This document shows, one piece after another, positions 24,561 through 33,362 of a DNA stretch of 64,000 nt. The DNA is from Gemmatimonas sp. UBA7669. Its GTDB lineage: Bacteria > Gemmatimonadota > Gemmatimonadetes > Gemmatimonadales > Gemmatimonadaceae. Every line of letters starts with the position of its first letter. Position 1 is the first letter of the stretch. Below the pieces are notes generated by a model. That model had not been told where the DNA came from and searched no databases. It worked only from the letters and a program-made list of their open reading frames with translations. The stretch covers positions 372,001-436,000 of the forward strand of contig NZ_DLHL01000011.1 in the NCBI RefSeq assembly GCF_002483225.1, given 5' to 3'. Made by a program: the position numbers and the translations under genes.

Positions 24561-25483
24561 CGGCGGCCCGCTCCAGCCTCAAGTACCGCCCCTATCGCGT
24601 CGATCAACGCCGCTCGCAGCCCGCGCGCCTGCTCACTCAACGCACGCTGCCGCCGCTGGTATTCCTCGCGCCCCTCGGGTGTCTCCACGCGCACTGGCTC
24701 GACGCCAAAGGACCGTAGGTCATAGGGGCCGGCTTCCATGTCGAGCACGCGCAATTCGGCCGCCAACGCGAAGCACTGCCACAGCAGCTCGCTGCCCACC
24801 CAGGGCATGCAGGTGAACGCCCACCGGTAGAGGTCCATGTTGGCGTGAATGCAGCCGGGCTGCTCCAGGTCGTGTCGTGTCTCCCAGGTGAGCAGCACGC
24901 GATTGAGCGGTTTGGCGGCCGGCGCGAAAAATCGGAACGCCTCGAAGTGGCTGCACAGGACCGGCCGACTCTCCACAAACGCATCGAGCTCCGCCTGCGG
25001 CATCCGGAGTGGCGCAACCTGCGCATGCCGTACGTCGTGCCCACCGTAGACCATGGCCCACTCGTGCATGCCGTAGCAGCCGAACTGCGCCGGTCGTTCG
25101 TGCGTGGCGCGCAGCACATCCAGCACCTTCACCAAGGTGTCACGCTCGGCGCTGCTCATCGCGCCGGGCATGCGCCCAATGACGCCATCGGCGGCGACGT
25201 ACACCGGTTCAGGGAAGCGCTCGCGCGCCTCGGTGCTGTCCACCAAGCCCTCTCCCGATGAAGGGTGCCACGCTTCCAGCTTGGCGGGGGAATAGCTGTA
25301 GTACTGGAACAGGAAGTCGTGCACCGGATGCGACGCCCCGCGCGCCCGCCGCTCACGACGGGGGCGCGTGTACACTTCCACGCGCGCGAGGTGCGCGGCC
25401 GCGCGCGCCTGCCACTCGGCGGTTGTGAGCACTGTGTCACCGCGGAACAAGCGATCTGGTGCAGACATATCCGAACCGTGCAT
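24557..25483 (-). CDS. Conserved protein often annotated as 3-methyladenine DNA glycosylase-like
   Basis: The 308-aa protein has conserved blocks HDFLFQYYSYSPAKLEAWHP, GCYGMHEWAMVYGG, HFEAFRFF, LEQPGCIHANMDLYRWAF and MPWVGSELLWQCFALAAELR. I recall this family in Actinobacteria and other soil phyla under the unverified label 3-methyladenine DNA glycosylase, but no helix-hairpin-helix glycosylase motif is visible. The many conserved His/Asp/Cys suggest a metal enzyme. It converges with VapC, overlapping by 4 bases. Confidence 0.6.
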   Translation of the reverse strand: MHGSDMSAPDRLFRGDTVLTTAEWQARAAAHLARVEVYTRPRRERRARGASHPVHDFLFQYYSYSPAKLEAWHPSSGEGLVDSTEARERFPEPVYVAADGVIGRMPGAMSSAERDTLVKVLDVLRATHERPAQFGCYGMHEWAMVYGGHDVRHAQVAPLRMPQAELDAFVESRPVLCSHFEAFRFFAPAAKPLNRVLLTWETRHDLEQPGCIHANMDLYRWAFTCMPWVGSELLWQCFALAAELRVLDMEAGPYDLRSFGVEPVRVETPEGREEYQRRQRALSEQARGLRAALIDAIGAVLEAGAGRR

Positions 25484-25494
25484 GCAAGATCTCG

Positions 25495-26925
25495 TCAGAA
25501 CGGCGCCGTTTGCTGCACCACCACCGGCGCGCCCGTCACCGGATGCACAAATGCCATATGCTCGGCGTGCAACAGCAGCCGCTCGTCGTCGTGCGGTGGT
25601 GTGCGTCCGTACAGCCGGTCACCCACGATGGGCGCATCCAGTCCCAGCGGATGCGCGGCATGCACCCGCAGCTGATGCGAGCGGCCCGTGTGCGGCGTGA
25701 AGCGCACCCGCGTGCGCCCCGGCTCGCGCACCAACACCTGCCATTCGGTGTCAGCCGGCTTTCCGAACACGGGGTCATGAATGTTGCGCGGCCGATCATC
25801 GACATCGATGCGCAGCGGCAGGGTGATGCGCCCCTGTTCGCCTGCCACCTCGCCGTCCAGCCACGCCACGTAGTGCTTCTCAACCTCGCGCAATGAGAAC
25901 AGTCGCTGCAGCGCCTTGGCCACATCGAGTGTCTTGGCCACCAGCAGCAGCCCCGAGGTGTCCATGTCGAGGCGATGCACCACCAGCGGCCCCGTGGCGT
26001 CGGGGTAGCGCGCCCGCAGCCGACTCACCACACAATCCTGCAGCGCCGCACTGCGGCCTGGCACCGTGAGCAGACCACTTGGCTTGTTCACCACCAGCAG
26101 GTGCTCGTCCTCGTACATTGCCAATGGCTCGGCGGGGTCGATGGCCGCCGAGCCGAAGAGCGGGGGCGAATCGGCGGGGAGTCCACCCAGCATGTGTGTG
26201 AGGATGGGCAGACACTTGCCGCGACAGGCGGCGTAGAACACACCCGCGCGGCGATCGCCGGTTGTGGACGGCGCGCCCAGCCACAGTTCCGCGAGCGCCA
26301 GTGGCGTGAGCCCCAGGCGATACGCATGGGCCAGCAGCTTCGGCGCTGCACAGTCGCCTGCGCCCGCGGGTGGTTCAGCTGGGACGAACAGGTCGCGCAG
26401 CGCTCGCACCTCACCGCGTGCGTTGGCGAAGTGATAGCTGTCCTGAATCTGCGCCATGAGGATGCGCGAGCGCTGCGTGCGTACGGCGTCGAGTTCGCGC
26501 ACGGCCGCGTCGACACGAGTCGCCACCGCCGTGTTCGCGCCTTCGGACCCCGACGCGAGCAGCGCCGCGCGTCGCGCGCTGAACGCCAGCATCTCCGCTT
26601 CACCGTCAATCCACACGCGGTCGCGCTGCACGCGATCGAAGGTGGGCGGCGCCCAGCCGTCGATCTCCCACTGCCCATTCACCATTCCGGAGAAGCCGCG
26701 CAAATAGCCGATGGTGCCGTCGGGCGCTGCCACCACGAGCACCCCGAACATCTTGCCATTGCCGGGCTCGTGCAGGCGCCATTCGCTCGCATACTGCGAC
26801 TCAACAGCATCGGCAAGTTCGAGCGCGGCACGCCGCGCCAACGGGTGCACGGCCCTCCGGTCGAACGGGGTCGGGAACCGCGTGGGGACGTCGTCGGTGT
26901 GCGGGGCGGGTGAAAAGGGAATCAC
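25495..26925 (-). CDS. RluA-family pseudouridine synthase with long N-terminal extension
   Basis: The protein is 476 aa. The catalytic domain occupies the C-terminal half: YEDEHLLVVNKPSGLLTVPG, then the active-site motif LVVHRLDMDTSGLLLVAKT with the catalytic Asp, and GRTRVRFTPHTGRSHQLRVH. About 270 residues precede it, including a helical segment and CAAPKLLAHAYR/YAACRGKCLPILTHML, as in the longer RluA relatives found in Vibrio and Bacteroides. It converts uridine to pseudouridine in rRNA or tRNA; the site is not predictable. Confidence 0.88.
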   Translation of the reverse strand: MIPFSPAPHTDDVPTRFPTPFDRRAVHPLARRAALELADAVESQYASEWRLHEPGNGKMFGVLVVAAPDGTIGYLRGFSGMVNGQWEIDGWAPPTFDRVQRDRVWIDGEAEMLAFSARRAALLASGSEGANTAVATRVDAAVRELDAVRTQRSRILMAQIQDSYHFANARGEVRALRDLFVPAEPPAGAGDCAAPKLLAHAYRLGLTPLALAELWLGAPSTTGDRRAGVFYAACRGKCLPILTHMLGGLPADSPPLFGSAAIDPAEPLAMYEDEHLLVVNKPSGLLTVPGRSAALQDCVVSRLRARYPDATGPLVVHRLDMDTSGLLLVAKTLDVAKALQRLFSLREVEKHYVAWLDGEVAGEQGRITLPLRIDVDDRPRNIHDPVFGKPADTEWQVLVREPGRTRVRFTPHTGRSHQLRVHAAHPLGLDAPIVGDRLYGRTPPHDDERLLLHAEHMAFVHPVTGAPVVVQQTAPF

Positions 26926-27024
26926 AGCGGGAAAGATATCGCACCGCTACCTCGTGTCGCCTGGTGGACTCGCCGCGCACCGACCTGGCGCCTGATGATG
27001 CGTGGCCGTCGGCTGCGAGCGCCG

Positions 27025-27465
27025 CTACGGCCCGCGGACGACGCCCTGTGTCCGCAGCCACGACATCATTTCGTTCCACACGGGCGGTTGCGGCCCCCCG
27101 TCGGCATCGCGAAGGAAGTGGTCGGCGTTCGGAAAGTTGACCACGGTGTGCATGGACACGCCGGTGCCCGACAGCGAGTCCAGCACGCGGCGTGATGCGA
27201 AGGTGGGCACGCTCATGTCACGGTCGCCGAGCAGCCAGAGTGTGGGGACCGTGGATCTGGCGAGGACCGGAACGGGGTCGTATCCGCGTCGTCCCGCATA
27301 TGCGAGGACACGCGCCTCGAGCTCACGTCGATCGGATACTTGTGGGGGACGCGACCCGTCGCCGGAGAGATCGCTGTAGTACTGTTCGACACCCGTGGAG
27401 ACGGCGGGGCTGGCCAGCAGCACCTGGAAGCGAGGGCGGCGCGCAGCGACGGAAGGCATGCGCAT
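27025..27465 (-). pseudogene. Alpha/beta hydrolase remnant (C-terminal third only)
   Basis: The frame encodes VPTLWLLGDRDMSVPTFASR (acidic catalytic residue after the sixth strand) and VVNFPNADHFLRDADGG (catalytic His), the end of a dienelactone-hydrolase or prolyl-oligopeptidase-like enzyme. The nucleophile elbow and first strands are absent. Upstream, after 18 bp, lies the stop of an unrelated DinB gene, so the 5' two thirds are deleted. An ATG at 27465 exists but a functional protein is unlikely. Confidence 0.65.
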
Positions 27466-27483
27466 CCTGGACAGGCGAAATCG

Positions 27484-27972
27484 TCAGGCGTCGGCCCTGG
27501 GCCCCCGAGCGCCGGAAGCAATTTGACGAATTGCTCCCAGATGGTACGCCACGTGCATCACACTACCGATCACGCCGTCCAACGCGACACCGACAACTTT
27601 GCGTGATTCCTGGAGCGCAGCATACCACCGCTCGGCCTCCTCGCGCAGACTCTGCCGCAACGCTGCCCACTCGACATCCGATACCGCCCTGCGCTCCCAT
27701 GACGCCGTCCAGTCCGCGTCCGCGAACGGGTTCTTCTCCCCGGCGGCCCAGCGGTTCATCAACGAAAGGCCATAGCGCAGATGCTCGACATGGGCAGCGA
27801 TGGACGCGCCCTCATTGCTTGACTTCGAGGCCTCTGACGAGGATAAGCCGTCCAGCGCCACAAGAAGCCCGCCATCACCGGGATTCAGCACGAAAGCACC
27901 GGTCGGGGGCGCACCGTAGACGAGTTCCCGAAACAGTGTGGGGAGACTTCGATTCAGGTCGTCGGATGTCAT
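27484..27972 (-). CDS. DinB-like domain protein
   Basis: The protein (162 aa from the ATG at 27972) is mainly helical: SIAAHVEHLRYGLSLMNRWA has the first DinB His, and GSVMHVAYHLGAIRQIA carries the H-x3-H pair that completes the metal site of the DinB four-helix bundle. DinB/DUF664 proteins include bacillithiol transferases and uncharacterised detoxification proteins. It ends 18 bp from the truncated hydrolase. Confidence 0.72.
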   Translation of the reverse strand: MTSDDLNRSLPTLFRELVYGAPPTGAFVLNPGDGGLLVALDGLSSSEASKSSNEGASIAAHVEHLRYGLSLMNRWAAGEKNPFADADWTASWERRAVSDVEWAALRQSLREEAERWYAALQESRKVVGVALDGVIGSVMHVAYHLGAIRQIASGARGPRADA

Positions 27973-28076
27973 GTAGCGTCCTCGTGTCTGCATGAACGAC
28001 CGGCGGGCCGTCAGGAACGACGGCATCGGAGGTCCCGAGCGGTATCGCGCCCCCCACCCCCCGCCTTCACATTCCT

Positions 28077-28448
28077 TCATCCTAAATGTGTACAGAACTG
28101 CGGATTATTTGCATTGGGGACGTCGGCAACGAGTTTCCTCCTGAAGGACTCTGGCGTTTCCGCAGCACACACAATGGCAAGCGCGAGGGCGAAGCGCGCG
28201 TTGGCATCACGGTCCTTGAGTTGACTGAACACCGTCGCGGTGAACACGGTTGAATCCTGCGCCTGCACGGGAAATCTCCTTCGCATCGGTACCGGGCTCG
28301 CACCGGGCAACCAGCCGACTCGACTGCCCACCTTCGCAAGGTAGGCTTGCGCGTAGAAGCACCCGCTGGGACAATCGAGCGGCGGTCCATACGAAATGCG
28401 GTACATCAACACGTCGGTACCGGGGAGCACGATGGGTATACGCCTCAT
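28077..28448 (-). CDS. Hypothetical protein, possibly 5'-truncated or frameshifted
   Basis: From the ATG at 28448 the frame encodes 123 aa, including YGPPLDCPSGCFYAQAYLA (paired cysteines) and SQLKDRDANARFALALAIVC. No family recognised. Another frame just upstream (28450-28600) reads GQWGAGFSLGSNFC, which looks like the start of an exported barrel-type protein, so the original gene may be split by a frameshift near 28450. Confidence 0.4.
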   Translation of the reverse strand: MRRIPIVLPGTDVLMYRISYGPPLDCPSGCFYAQAYLAKVGSRVGWLPGASPVPMRRRFPVQAQDSTVFTATVFSQLKDRDANARFALALAIVCAAETPESFRRKLVADVPNANNPQFCTHLG

Positions 28449-28685
28449 GAGAAGCGACCGGGCAGAAATTGCTCCCGAGCGAGAACCCTGCGCCCCACTG
28501 CCCCGCGCGAAAGCCCGTCGAGTCCGCCGCCGGCGACTGCGCGCGCACGACCGGTTGTGTACTCTCAAGCTTGCGCGCCGCACCATGAACCGTCAACGAA
28601 TTGCTGTCCCTCGGTCACCCGACGAGGTTTCTCGCGCTGGGACTCCAACTGTTGTTCGTTAAGCTCGATTTTGAAGGCGGCCCTT

Positions 28686-29981
28686 CTACTTGCGGTCGAG
28701 ACGCACGCGAGTTGGCCCCTGCGGCCCCTGCTGCTCCAGCACGACGCCGGCGACCTCGCTCTGTGAGTCGACCTGGAATTCGAACATCGGTCCGCGTGGA
28801 TCCTGGAAGCGGGTCTCCGACCGCGCGTTCAGGGGCGCCTCGGGATTGGTGCCGGGCTTGACCCACAGCCGGTCTCCATCGAGACGGAAGGTGGCCGTGA
28901 AGCCGGAAGCCGCCGCATACTGCCCGACATAACGCTTGAGGATGGCTGAGGAGACCGCGATGCCCGGCGCGGCGGCGGGATTCTGTGGCAGCGGCGGCAG
29001 CGCAGGCAATGCATCGATGAACGCCGCCATGCGCTTGCGCGTCGCCTCGTCCGGCAATCGGCCAATGCCCCCGCCGATGTTGTCGATCATGTGCGCCGTC
29101 TTGGTCGTGCCAACCCGTGCAACGGTCACGGCGGGGTGGCTGATGACGTACTTGAGGAAGAACTGCGCCCAGGTGCGCGCGTCGAACTCGGCCGCCCATT
29201 CAGGAAGCGGGGTCGTCCCGACACGCGCGAACAGGTTGCGGCTCAGGGCACCGCAACTCGTCCCGGCATTGGCACCCAGCGGGAAGAATGCCATCACGCC
29301 GATCTTGCGCTCGAGCGCGAGTGGCAGGATGGTGTCCTCGACGCGGGCGCGGTTGCCCACATCGTAGTCGACGCCGATGAAGTCGATGGGCTCGTTGCGC
29401 ATGACCGCTTCGAGCTGGGGGTAGAGATTGTCGCTGATTACCTGAGCGCCGATGTACCGGATGCGACCCGCCTTCTTCTCCGCCTTGAGCACGTCGAGGT
29501 GTGCGGTGCCGCTGCCCGGGTTCACCATGGCGAGATCGAGCTTCGACACGTTGAGCCGCTCAAGCAACGACGCGATCTGCGCCTTGGCGCCCTCGGCGGT
29601 GGGCTGTGGCGGGCCACCGGGGGCAGGCGCAAAGCCGCGCACCGACCAGAAGAGCTTTTGCCGGACACCGAGTTCGCCGGCCGCATTGATGTGAAAGTTC
29701 TCGGCGGCGGTATTTCCATGCATGGCGTCGAACACGCGGCCACCGTTGTCCGCAAACGCCTTGAGCACGGCCTTGAGCGCGGCGGGGTCCGCACAGGACA
29801 CGTGATTGGAGAACGACAAGCCAACAGCCGGAAGCAGCTCACCGGTTGACGGAATGGCCCGTTGGATGAGCGTGCCGTCAGTCTGCGCCAGTACGGACAG
29901 GGCGCGCCGCATTTCCGGTGTCAGCGCGAGCGCCGCACCGGCGCCGAGGGTGGTGCCAAGCCATTCACGACGTGAGAGCAT
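28686..29981 (-). CDS. Aldo/keto reductase-like protein with Tat-type signal
   Basis: The protein is 431 aa from the ATG at 29981. The N-terminus MLSRREWLGTTLGAGAALAL has an R-R-x-W-L motif and hydrophobic core like Tat or lipoprotein signals. The body is an AKR (beta/alpha)8 barrel: VGLSFSNHVSCADPAALKAV, LDLAMVNPG, AGRIRYIGAQVIS, DFIGVDYDVGNR, GVMAFFPLG and ARVGTTKTAHMIDN (NADPH end). A C-terminal domain of about 100 residues (YVGQYAAASGFTATF) resembles a lipocalin-like DUF3471 unit. Probably a periplasmic reductase. Confidence 0.78.
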   Translation of the reverse strand: MLSRREWLGTTLGAGAALALTPEMRRALSVLAQTDGTLIQRAIPSTGELLPAVGLSFSNHVSCADPAALKAVLKAFADNGGRVFDAMHGNTAAENFHINAAGELGVRQKLFWSVRGFAPAPGGPPQPTAEGAKAQIASLLERLNVSKLDLAMVNPGSGTAHLDVLKAEKKAGRIRYIGAQVISDNLYPQLEAVMRNEPIDFIGVDYDVGNRARVEDTILPLALERKIGVMAFFPLGANAGTSCGALSRNLFARVGTTPLPEWAAEFDARTWAQFFLKYVISHPAVTVARVGTTKTAHMIDNIGGGIGRLPDEATRKRMAAFIDALPALPPLPQNPAAAPGIAVSSAILKRYVGQYAAASGFTATFRLDGDRLWVKPGTNPEAPLNARSETRFQDPRGPMFEFQVDSQSEVAGVVLEQQGPQGPTRVRLDRK

Positions 29982-30127
29982 CCCGGAATCTCCGTGCGGG
30001 TTGTGAGCTGAGGCGACTACGGCTGCCTCAATTGAGACCCCGGGCGCGTGGAAATGGAGGTGGTGGAAGTGTTCGGATTGTGTTTGCAATGTGTAAGTGG
30101 GCACGGCGAAAACGGCAGCGCGTGCCG

Positions 30128-30760
30128 TCAGTACAGCGTCGCTTGCTGCCGTGCGGGAAGTTCCGCATCGTAGGCGGGACCGCCGAGCGCGCCCTCGGTG
30201 AGCGCTGCGAGCATCTCGCCCGCCGACGGTACGTGCGCGAGCGACTCTGGAGACACCGGCGCCCAGAGGCGGCTTCGCTGTATGGCGCGCGCGCACTGGA
30301 AGAACGCGGCCTCGACGCGCACCTCCACGACGCAGGTCGGCAGCCGGCCCGAGACGGCGTATGGCGCCAGCACAGCCGGATCCGCGAGAACCGTGGCGCG
30401 CCCATTGATCCGCAGCGTTTCACCGCGGCCGGGGATGAGGAAGAGCATGGCCACCCGAGGGTCGTGGAGGATGTTGCGCAGGCTGTCGATTCGGTTGTTC
30501 CCGCGCCGCTCCGGTAGGTGCAGGGTCTGCTCGTCGACGACTGCCACAAATCCGGGCGCATCGCCCCGCGGCGACGCATCCATGCCGTCCGGGCCAGCGG
30601 TGGCCAGCACACAGAAGGGCGACGCGCGCAGCATCTCCTGGTAGACCAGCGGCAGCGTGGTGACTTCCTTGCGACGTGACGCTTCCTGCACGGGGCCAAA
30701 CAGAGCCAAGAGTGCATCCAGGGAATCGATCTCGCCGCGGTTGAAACCAGTTCCGGACAT
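30128..30760 (-). CDS. Pyridoxamine 5'-phosphate oxidase-related flavoprotein (MSMEG_1061-like)
   Basis: The protein is 210 aa. FMN split-barrel signatures: FCVLATAGPDGMDASPRGDA, then GFVAVVDEQTLHLPERRGNN, RIDSLRNILHDPRVAMLFLI and GRGETLRINGRATVL. This is the PPOX subgroup containing MSMEG_1061-type F420/FMN proteins. It would bind FMN and reduce an unknown substrate. It stands alone on the minus strand. Confidence 0.83.
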   Translation of the reverse strand: MSGTGFNRGEIDSLDALLALFGPVQEASRRKEVTTLPLVYQEMLRASPFCVLATAGPDGMDASPRGDAPGFVAVVDEQTLHLPERRGNNRIDSLRNILHDPRVAMLFLIPGRGETLRINGRATVLADPAVLAPYAVSGRLPTCVVEVRVEAAFFQCARAIQRSRLWAPVSPESLAHVPSAGEMLAALTEGALGGPAYDAELPARQQATLY

Positions 30761-30862
30761 ATGTTCTCTCAGGTGGCTGGTGGACGCTGAAGTGCGACTG
30801 CGGCGCGGCGCCCCCGCATATCGTGCAATGTTGCCGAGCTTGCTGAACTACGTACGTAGAAC

Positions 30863-31336
30863 TCAGGCGCGCTTCACCACGTCTCTTGGCTGCGTGATCC
30901 GTCCGGGCCGGAGCACAGGTACGAGAACACGCGGCAGCACCACACCGACAGTTGCCCACCCGATCACCGCTCGCGCGACAGAGAACGTCTCGTCAAGGAA
31001 CGTCGCGATACTCGCTTCCCAGCTGCTGATGGCTCCAGCCAGCATCGCGAGGATCATCGCCACAGCAACCAGGTTCATGATGGCACGTTGCGGCGAGCCC
31101 TCAAGGGCCGGAAACCTCCCGCACGCTCGGACCCATGCCCAGAGAACCACGAGGGACAGCGGCGTGATCAGGATAACGCCGGAGAACAGCCAAAGAAGAT
31201 CGTGAGGTAGGAGACGGAGGCTGGTTGTTGCTCCCTGTCCCGCGATCATGTTGGTACTGAAAACCAGCAGTGCGCCCACGCCGAGCGTGCACGCCATTCC
31301 CGTGAGTTGCCACAACGCCACGACACCGTATCTCAT
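30863..31336 (-). CDS. Four-helix membrane protein
   Basis: The 157-aa protein has hydrophobic helices at WQLTGMACTLGVGALLVFST, LLWLFSGVILITPLSLVVLW, AIMNLVAVAMILAMLAGAIS and AVIGWATVGVVLPRVLVPVL. No known motif. The next gene downstream on the other side (31343) begins only 6 bp away on the same strand, so both are probably in one transcript. Confidence 0.55.
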   Translation of the reverse strand: MRYGVVALWQLTGMACTLGVGALLVFSTNMIAGQGATTSLRLLPHDLLWLFSGVILITPLSLVVLWAWVRACGRFPALEGSPQRAIMNLVAVAMILAMLAGAISSWEASIATFLDETFSVARAVIGWATVGVVLPRVLVPVLRPGRITQPRDVVKRA

Positions 31337-31342
31337 CGCCGA

Positions 31343-31831
31343 TCATGGCCTCGGCGGCGGCCCCGCGGGGTGCTTTTCGCAAACAGGAGGCTGCTCAGCG
31401 CTCCACGCCATGGACGCAATGCGCCACATGCCGGCGCTCTTCACCAACGTGAACACATCGGCGCCGCAGTGGGACCAGTTGCCGTTGACATACAGGTCGT
31501 ACGGCATCCAGACCATTGCCACACCGCCACTCACCCGCGCCATGGGCGCAAAGCCGCGCTCTACCACGCCGCTGAGGTTCGCCGCGCGCTGCGCCTCGCG
31601 AGTGCGTGCCCGGTAGATGGTGACGCCGTCCCGCGTGGATGTGGGATACAGCATCGCTTCGGGAACCATGAGGTTGGTGAACGCCACCGCGTCCCCGCGG
31701 CTGATGGCGGCGAGGGCGGAATCCGCAATGGCGATGACGGCCTTCTCGTCTGCAGTCGGCTGCGCGCGTAGGGCGCCGGGCATCGCGGCAACGATTGCCG
31801 CGATCAGGAGAAGCGGGAGAATGGTGGGCAT
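31343..31831 (-). CDS. Secreted NTF2-like (SnoaL/DUF4440-type) protein
   Basis: The protein is 162 aa with signal peptide LLLIAAIVAAMPGALRAQ. The mature fold matches NTF2-like cone proteins: EKAVIAIADSALAAISRGDA, FTNLMVPEAMLYP, then GVAMVWMPYDLYVNGNWSHC and DVFTLVKSAGMWRIASMAWS. This fold serves as enzyme (isomerase, cyclase) or binding domain. It ends 6 bp before the start of the downstream membrane protein. Confidence 0.72.
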   Translation of the reverse strand: MPTILPLLLIAAIVAAMPGALRAQPTADEKAVIAIADSALAAISRGDAVAFTNLMVPEAMLYPTSTRDGVTIYRARTREAQRAANLSGVVERGFAPMARVSGGVAMVWMPYDLYVNGNWSHCGADVFTLVKSAGMWRIASMAWSAEQPPVCEKHPAGPPPRP

Positions 31832-32042
31832 GGAGAGAATCTACGCGCGATCGCCGTCTGTGTTTGGGAGGGACGGACTGCACGTCCAGTGCGCCAAGCC
31901 ATCTGTCACGCCCTCATGGCCGTTGATCCAACAGATGCAGCACCTGCGCACGACAATGCGAACTATGGGAACATTCCGCATCCGCCGGATGCCGCCAGTG
32001 GTGTTCGCCACGACATCCCTTCATTCCCGTTCCCTGCCTACA

Positions 32043-32612
32043 ATGACCCGCACCTACATACGCCTCAGCCTGCTCGCACTGCTGGCAATCTCACTGGCAT
32101 GCAACGACAGCGGCCCCACCATACCGCAGGCCGGCGCCGCGTTCACGCTGTCCACGGCAGGCAGCACGACGATGGAGCTGACCGGCACGACGTTGTCGCT
32201 ACCCACCCAATTGGTGGCCTATCGTGAGACTGTGAACGGTCGGGAGTACGTGGTCGACCTCACTCCGGTCGTGCTTGTTCAGTCGATTACGACATTGGCG
32301 TCGTCATCGCAACTCACCATGAACGTGTTCGGTCGCCTGGAGACCGGGACCTATCGCGTGCATCGCGAAGGTACCGTGCCATCGGCCACCAGCCTTCAGG
32401 CACGCCTCATCATTCCCGTAGGTGCCGATCATGAGGATACCTTTTTCCTCGACGACGGCTCGATCACCGTGACATCGCTCAACCCATTTACGGCGACGTT
32501 CCGCTTCACCGGCACGCAGCGCATTCGTCGGCCGCGGGAGGTGCAGATCGGACAGTCCGCCACCTCAGTGCCGGCGCCCATCACCGTCACCGGGCGCATC
32601 GGCGCGCCGTAG
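32043..32612 (+). CDS. Putative lipoprotein
   Basis: The 189-aa protein begins MTRTYIRLSLLALLAISLAC, a signal peptide with lipobox (ISLAC). The mature part is all-beta with many Thr/Ser and alternating strands (AAFTLSTAGSTTMELTGTTL, QLTMNVFGRLETGTYRV, GSITVTSLNPFTATFRFTG), resembling small Gemmatimonadota surface lipoproteins. No family or catalytic motif recognised. The ATG at 32043 was selected because the signal peptide begins there. Confidence 0.6.
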   Translation: MTRTYIRLSLLALLAISLACNDSGPTIPQAGAAFTLSTAGSTTMELTGTTLSLPTQLVAYRETVNGREYVVDLTPVVLVQSITTLASSSQLTMNVFGRLETGTYRVHREGTVPSATSLQARLIIPVGADHEDTFFLDDGSITVTSLNPFTATFRFTGTQRIRRPREVQIGQSATSVPAPITVTGRIGAP

Positions 32613-32708
32613 TCGACGACTCGGCGGCGACTCGGCCGATGTTTGTACAGGAGCACGACGGCCACGACGAGTGCAGGTAGGCCGCCGCCCGCCAGCCGGT
32701 GCTCGCGC

Positions 32709-32740
32709 GGTCGGTGGGAACACCGTATACTCGACCGACC
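32709..32740. promoter_or_regulatory. Possible promoter/operator upstream of small two-gene operon
   Basis: GGTCGGT (32709-32715) and ACCGACC (32734-32740) form a 7-bp inverted repeat enclosing TATACT (32726-32731), a good -10 hexamer. It lies about 80 bp upstream of the small ORF at 32820. No clear -35 element is seen. The arrangement suggests a repressible promoter but is only suggestive. Confidence 0.35.
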
Positions 32741-32819
32741 CCCTTCTGAAATTCCTATCCTCACTGGATCCCGAGACGGGATACCGCAGTGAAGGATTCC
32801 GGACGACATATCCTTCGTC

Positions 32820-32951
32820 ATGGAACGACTCTGGTTGGAAGCGAAACATCCTGCCATCACGGCGGAGAGGCGTATCACAACGACACTCCAAACGGAGCGC
32901 GGCTGGGAAGAGTCGCTCGGGAAGCTGGCCCGGCTCGTGGAGGGTGGATGA
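32820..32951 (+). CDS. 43-aa charged peptide coupled to the next gene
   Basis: ATG at 32820 encodes MERLWLEAKHPAITAERRIT, then TTLQTERGWEESLGKLARLV and EGG before TGA. The stop overlaps the ATG of the next gene (ATGA at 32948-32951), a coupling arrangement. Charged, helical composition is protein-like. No family recognised; it could be a small partner or antitoxin-like peptide of the downstream product. Confidence 0.45.
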   Translation: MERLWLEAKHPAITAERRITTTLQTERGWEESLGKLARLVEGG

Positions 32952-33307
32952 CGGCGCATCACGATCCACGTGCCATTCGTTCGCCGGCATGGCTTCTCTC
33001 GGGGTTGACGCGAAGTGTTGCTGGAGAGCTGACGCTGACGAATGGGCGGATCGTGTTCGAGACGCGTGATGGCGCCAGACTGCTAGACGCGGCACTCAGT
33101 GAGCTCACCAGCGCAACGTTTCCCTGGTACTATTTCGGCGGCGGCATGAAGCTCCGCATCGGGTCTGAGACCTATCGCCTCTCATTCGCACGACCGGGAA
33201 ATCTTCCCGAGTACAGCGCGCCGGATGACGGCGGCGATATGCGCAGCAGCCGTCAGTCAGGCGCGGAGTGGAAGGCGGCGCTCACCGCGTTGATGACACC
33301 GCGTTGA
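32948..33307 (+). CDS. Small GRAM/PH-like domain protein
   Basis: The 119-aa protein has strong GGAGG 5 nt before the ATG at 32948. The pattern LTLTNGRIVFETRDGARLLD followed by FPWYYFGGGMKLRIGSETYR and LSFARPG is that of GRAM/PH-like beta barrels (strand-turn-strand with W and G-G-G). These usually bind lipids or proteins. It is translationally coupled to the 43-aa ORF before it. Confidence 0.55.
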   Translation: MTAHHDPRAIRSPAWLLSGLTRSVAGELTLTNGRIVFETRDGARLLDAALSELTSATFPWYYFGGGMKLRIGSETYRLSFARPGNLPEYSAPDDGGDMRSSRQSGAEWKAALTALMTPR

Positions 33308-33362
33308 TCACGCGCGGCGCTGTATTGCATGACATCCGGTCAGCCGCGAATGCTCCGCGAGG

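Noticed and set aside
28560..28646. attC-like pair of GTCAACGAATTGCTG and CAACTGTTGTTCGTTAAGC
   Set aside because: Arms do not pair well and no cassette-type spacing or neighbouring sites are present.
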